From an uncultured Collinsella sp. (GTDB lineage: Bacteria > Actinomycetota > Coriobacteriia > Coriobacteriales > Coriobacteriaceae): a DNA stretch of 6,782 bases. The stretch spans positions 1-6,782 of the forward strand of contig CATZKS010000111.1 in assembly GCA_958421035.1 (NCBI GenBank), in the 5' to 3' direction. Below are positions 4,774 through 6,782 of this stretch, piece by piece. The notes beneath the pieces were generated by a model, which had not been told where the DNA came from, did not search any database, and saw only the letters and a list, made by a program, of their open reading frames with translations. The position numbers were made by a program, and so were the translations under genes. Every line of letters begins with the position of its first letter. Position 1 is the stretch's first letter.

Positions 4774-6195
4774 ATGGCTCATAACAACAAACCCGAAAGC
4801 GCAAACGAAGCGCAGGATCATTCCCAGCCGCTCGACGATGGCGGCCTTTTCTCCCTTAGCGACGTCATCATGGCCGGCAGGCGTCAACTCACCCGCTCCG
4901 AGCAGCTCTTGGCCGCCGACACACGCCGCAACGCCCGCAACCTGTTTGCAAGCGCCAAACTGCTCGCGCTCGTCGTCATCGTCTCGCTCGCCATGGGTGT
5001 TGCCGCTTGGGCATTTTTGGCCTCGCTGAATATCGCGACCGATTATCGCGAGCACCACGTGTGGATTTACGCGTTGCTTCCCGTTGTGGGCGTTGCCACC
5101 GCATGGGTGTACAAAAACCACGGCCTTGCCGCCAAACGAGGTAACAATCTGGTCATCGACTCCGCCCTGGGCACACGCCTTATCCATATGCGCATGGCCG
5201 TCCTCACCTTCGTCTGCTCCACGCTCACGCACCTCACCGGCGGATCGGCCGGTCGCGAGGGGGCTGCGGTGCAGATTGGCGGCACCATCGCCAGCAACAT
5301 CTCGAGCCTCGCCCACCTCAAAAAGCATGACCACCACGACCTCATGCTCGCCGGCATCTCGTCGGCCTTTGGCGCCGTATTCGGTTCGCCCCTTGCCGGA
5401 GCTTTCTTTGGCATGGAGATGTGCTTTATCGGCAAGATCGACTACACCGCGGGCATCTACTGCCTGGTCGCCTCGTTTACCGGCTACTTTACGTCGCTTG
5501 CCTTGGGAACCGAGTACGAGGCGAATGTTATCGCCAGCGTTCCCAACATGACACCACGGACGGTTGTCATCGTAGTCATCAGCGCCATCATCTTTGGTCT
5601 CACCGCACGTCTCTTTGCCTGGTCGGTTCGTACCGTCAAGAGCCTGTACGGCCGCTTTATCACCAACTACATTGCTCGCGCACTCGTGGGCGCGCTCGTG
5701 GTGCTCGCGGTCTACGCGATGCTCGACGCCTGGAAGTATGCCGGCCTTGCCACCTGGCTCTCGGGCGCCGGGTTCGCCGGTAACACGACCCTTGCCGACG
5801 CAGCCATCAAGCTCGTGGTGACGGCGCTCACCCTGGGCGCCGGCTTCCAAGGAGGCGAGGTCACACCCCTGTTTGGCATCGGTGCGGCGCTCGGCGGTTG
5901 GATCGGTTGCCTCGTCGGAATCGACCCCAGCTTTCTGGCGGCGCTGGGCATGCTCGGCGTGTTCTGCGCCGGCCTTAACGTACCCATCACCACCTGTATG
6001 ATGGCCATCGACCTGTTCCACGGCACGGCTGCCGGGTTCTTTGTCATCGTGGCGTTTATCAGCTATCTCGTCGGCGGCCACCGCGGCGTATATCCCGCCC
6101 AGCGCATTGTCTCGCCTAAACGCCGTTCGCTTATTGTGGATGAGGGCGGTACGGTAGCGGATGCTATCGAGCGCCACAACGACCTGATAGAGTAG
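4774..6195 (+). CDS. ClC-family anion transporter, possibly a fluoride/proton antiporter
   Basis: This 473-residue multi-pass membrane protein belongs to the ClC anion channel/antiporter family. A hydrophilic cytoplasmic tail (about 1-60) precedes the membrane core (about 62-435); no CBS domains follow. Visible motifs are GGSAGREGAAVQIGG (156-170) with the gating glutamate Glu162, GSPLAGAFFGME (204-215) with Glu215 at the internal proton-glutamate position, and GGEVTPLFGIG (360-370) in place of the usual GxFxP block. The GSGIP selectivity motif of chloride ClCs is replaced by GNNLV (123-127), so the chloride-binding serine is absent. GREG(T/A)AVQ and GGEVTPLF-type motifs recall the CLC-F fluoride exporters, and both glutamates favour H+-coupled antiport; this substrate is inference. 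The ATG has GAGGAA just upstream. It is divergent from moeA, with no evident functional tie to molybdenum. Confidence 0.9.
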   Translation: MAHNNKPESANEAQDHSQPLDDGGLFSLSDVIMAGRRQLTRSEQLLAADTRRNARNLFASAKLLALVVIVSLAMGVAAWAFLASLNIATDYREHHVWIYALLPVVGVATAWVYKNHGLAAKRGNNLVIDSALGTRLIHMRMAVLTFVCSTLTHLTGGSAGREGAAVQIGGTIASNISSLAHLKKHDHHDLMLAGISSAFGAVFGSPLAGAFFGMEMCFIGKIDYTAGIYCLVASFTGYFTSLALGTEYEANVIASVPNMTPRTVVIVVISAIIFGLTARLFAWSVRTVKSLYGRFITNYIARALVGALVVLAVYAMLDAWKYAGLATWLSGAGFAGNTTLADAAIKLVVTALTLGAGFQGGEVTPLFGIGAALGGWIGCLVGIDPSFLAALGMLGVFCAGLNVPITTCMMAIDLFHGTAAGFFVIVAFISYLVGGHRGVYPAQRIVSPKRRSLIVDEGGTVADAIERHNDLIE

Positions 6196-6282
6196 ACGTA
6201 AGTATTCGCCGTGCAGCCACAATCGGGGACAATTCGACCTGAGCGCGACCGCACCGTCACGTCATACGCCGGGAGTCGCCCC
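6196..6282 (+). other. Gap between ClC and lipid kinase genes
   Basis: These 87 bases hold no hairpin-plus-T terminator and no convincing promoter that I can see. The only clear signal is GGGAG at 6271-6275, the ribosome-binding site of the next gene. Read-through from the ClC gene is therefore likely. Confidence 0.4.
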
Positions 6283-6782
6283 ATGCACGCAACTGATTTT
6301 GGTCGCACGCTCATCATCGCCAACCCAGCCGCCCAATCGGGTGCGGCGCGCGAAGTTGCCGAGCGCCTGCAGCGCTTTTTGGACATGACCGCGCGCTCAT
6401 CCCAGTTTGATCTGGTGCTGACCGAGCGCATGGGACAAGCCAAGGAACTTGCCGCACGGGCCCAGGGCTACCGCACGGTTATCGCACTCGGCGGCGACGG
6501 CGTGATCCACGAGGTCGTCAATGGCTTGATGGCGCCAGAAGAAACGGTTCGACCGGCGCTTGCCGTCCTGCCCGTAGGCTCCGGCAATGATTTTGCCCAG
6601 ACCCTCGGTATCGACGATTTCTCCGGCAAGGATTTTGCCGCGCTGCTCACCTGCGAGCTGCAGCGTCAGGATATCGGACGCATTCGCTCATGGAACCCCG
6701 CAAGCGGCAGAGGCGAGGCGACCGTCGAGTACTACGACCAGACGCTTTCGGTCGGTATCGATGCCGCCATCGGCCTGGGCAC
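6283..6782 (+). CDS. Diacylglycerol/sphingosine-kinase-family lipid kinase (5' part only)
   Basis: This is the N-terminal 166 residues of a DAGK-catalytic-domain lipid kinase (DgkB/YegS/BmrU-like), cut by the window end. Such enzymes phosphorylate diacylglycerol or related lipids at the inner membrane face with ATP, returning diacylglycerol to phospholipid synthesis. The family blocks appear in order: LIIANPAAQSG (10-20), ALGGDGVIHEVVNGL (68-82, the nucleotide-binding GGDGT-type motif with Val in place of Thr), LAVLPVGSGNDFA (93-105) and TLSVGIDAAIGLG (154-166). The ATG at 6283 is preferred because GGGAG lies 7 bases upstream and the NPAA block starts at the usual distance; an in-frame GTG at 6211 would add 24 residues with no support. 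The exact lipid substrate is not determinable here. Confidence 0.9.
   Translation, partial: MHATDFGRTLIIANPAAQSGAAREVAERLQRFLDMTARSSQFDLVLTERMGQAKELAARAQGYRTVIALGGDGVIHEVVNGLMAPEETVRPALAVLPVGSGNDFAQTLGIDDFSGKDFAALLTCELQRQDIGRIRSWNPASGRGEATVEYYDQTLSVGIDAAIGLG

Noticed and set aside
4759..6222. Long minus-strand open frame of 487 codons opposite the ClC gene
   Set aside because: Antisense shadow of the ClC gene; the product is low-complexity and charged, with no membrane segments or motifs.

Overview
The window looks like chromosomal DNA from a GC-rich, Gram-positive-type bacterium. High GC, GC-ending codons, a Tat-type lipoprotein signal and tightly packed operons fit an actinobacterium, and a Coriobacteriia / Collinsella-like host is my best guess (inference from style; no rRNA or marker gene is present). 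I see no mobile element, tRNA, rRNA or CRISPR.

Positions 1-4563 are a molybdenum block read on the minus strand as two transcription units. The upstream unit is moeA (4563-3301) followed 10 bases later by a MoaB/MogA-family gene (3290-2811). It makes the last two steps of molybdenum cofactor synthesis: adenylylation of molybdopterin, then molybdate insertion. It ends at a strong intrinsic terminator (2796-2761). The downstream unit is modA (2607-1735), modB (1666-224) and modC (220 to beyond base 1), an ABC importer for molybdate or tungstate. It starts from an AT-rich control region (about 2650-2730) holding promoter-like elements and two copies of one 18-bp palindrome. The importer supplies the oxyanion that MoeA inserts.

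Positions 4774-6195 on the plus strand encode a ClC-family anion transporter, divergent from moeA across a 210-base gap with promoter-like boxes and a long imperfect inverted repeat. Its motifs depart from ordinary chloride ClCs and resemble the fluoride/proton antiporter branch. After an 87-base gap without a visible terminator comes the start of a diacylglycerol/sphingosine-kinase-like lipid kinase gene (6283 to the window end).

The most unusual points are the ModB protein, which carries a signal peptide and an extra extracytoplasmic domain of about 190 residues before a normal permease core; the paired TAWTCTS-N4-SAGAWTA operators before modA; and the non-canonical selectivity motif of the ClC protein. 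No wholly new multi-gene system is evident: most of the window is recognisable molybdenum metabolism.
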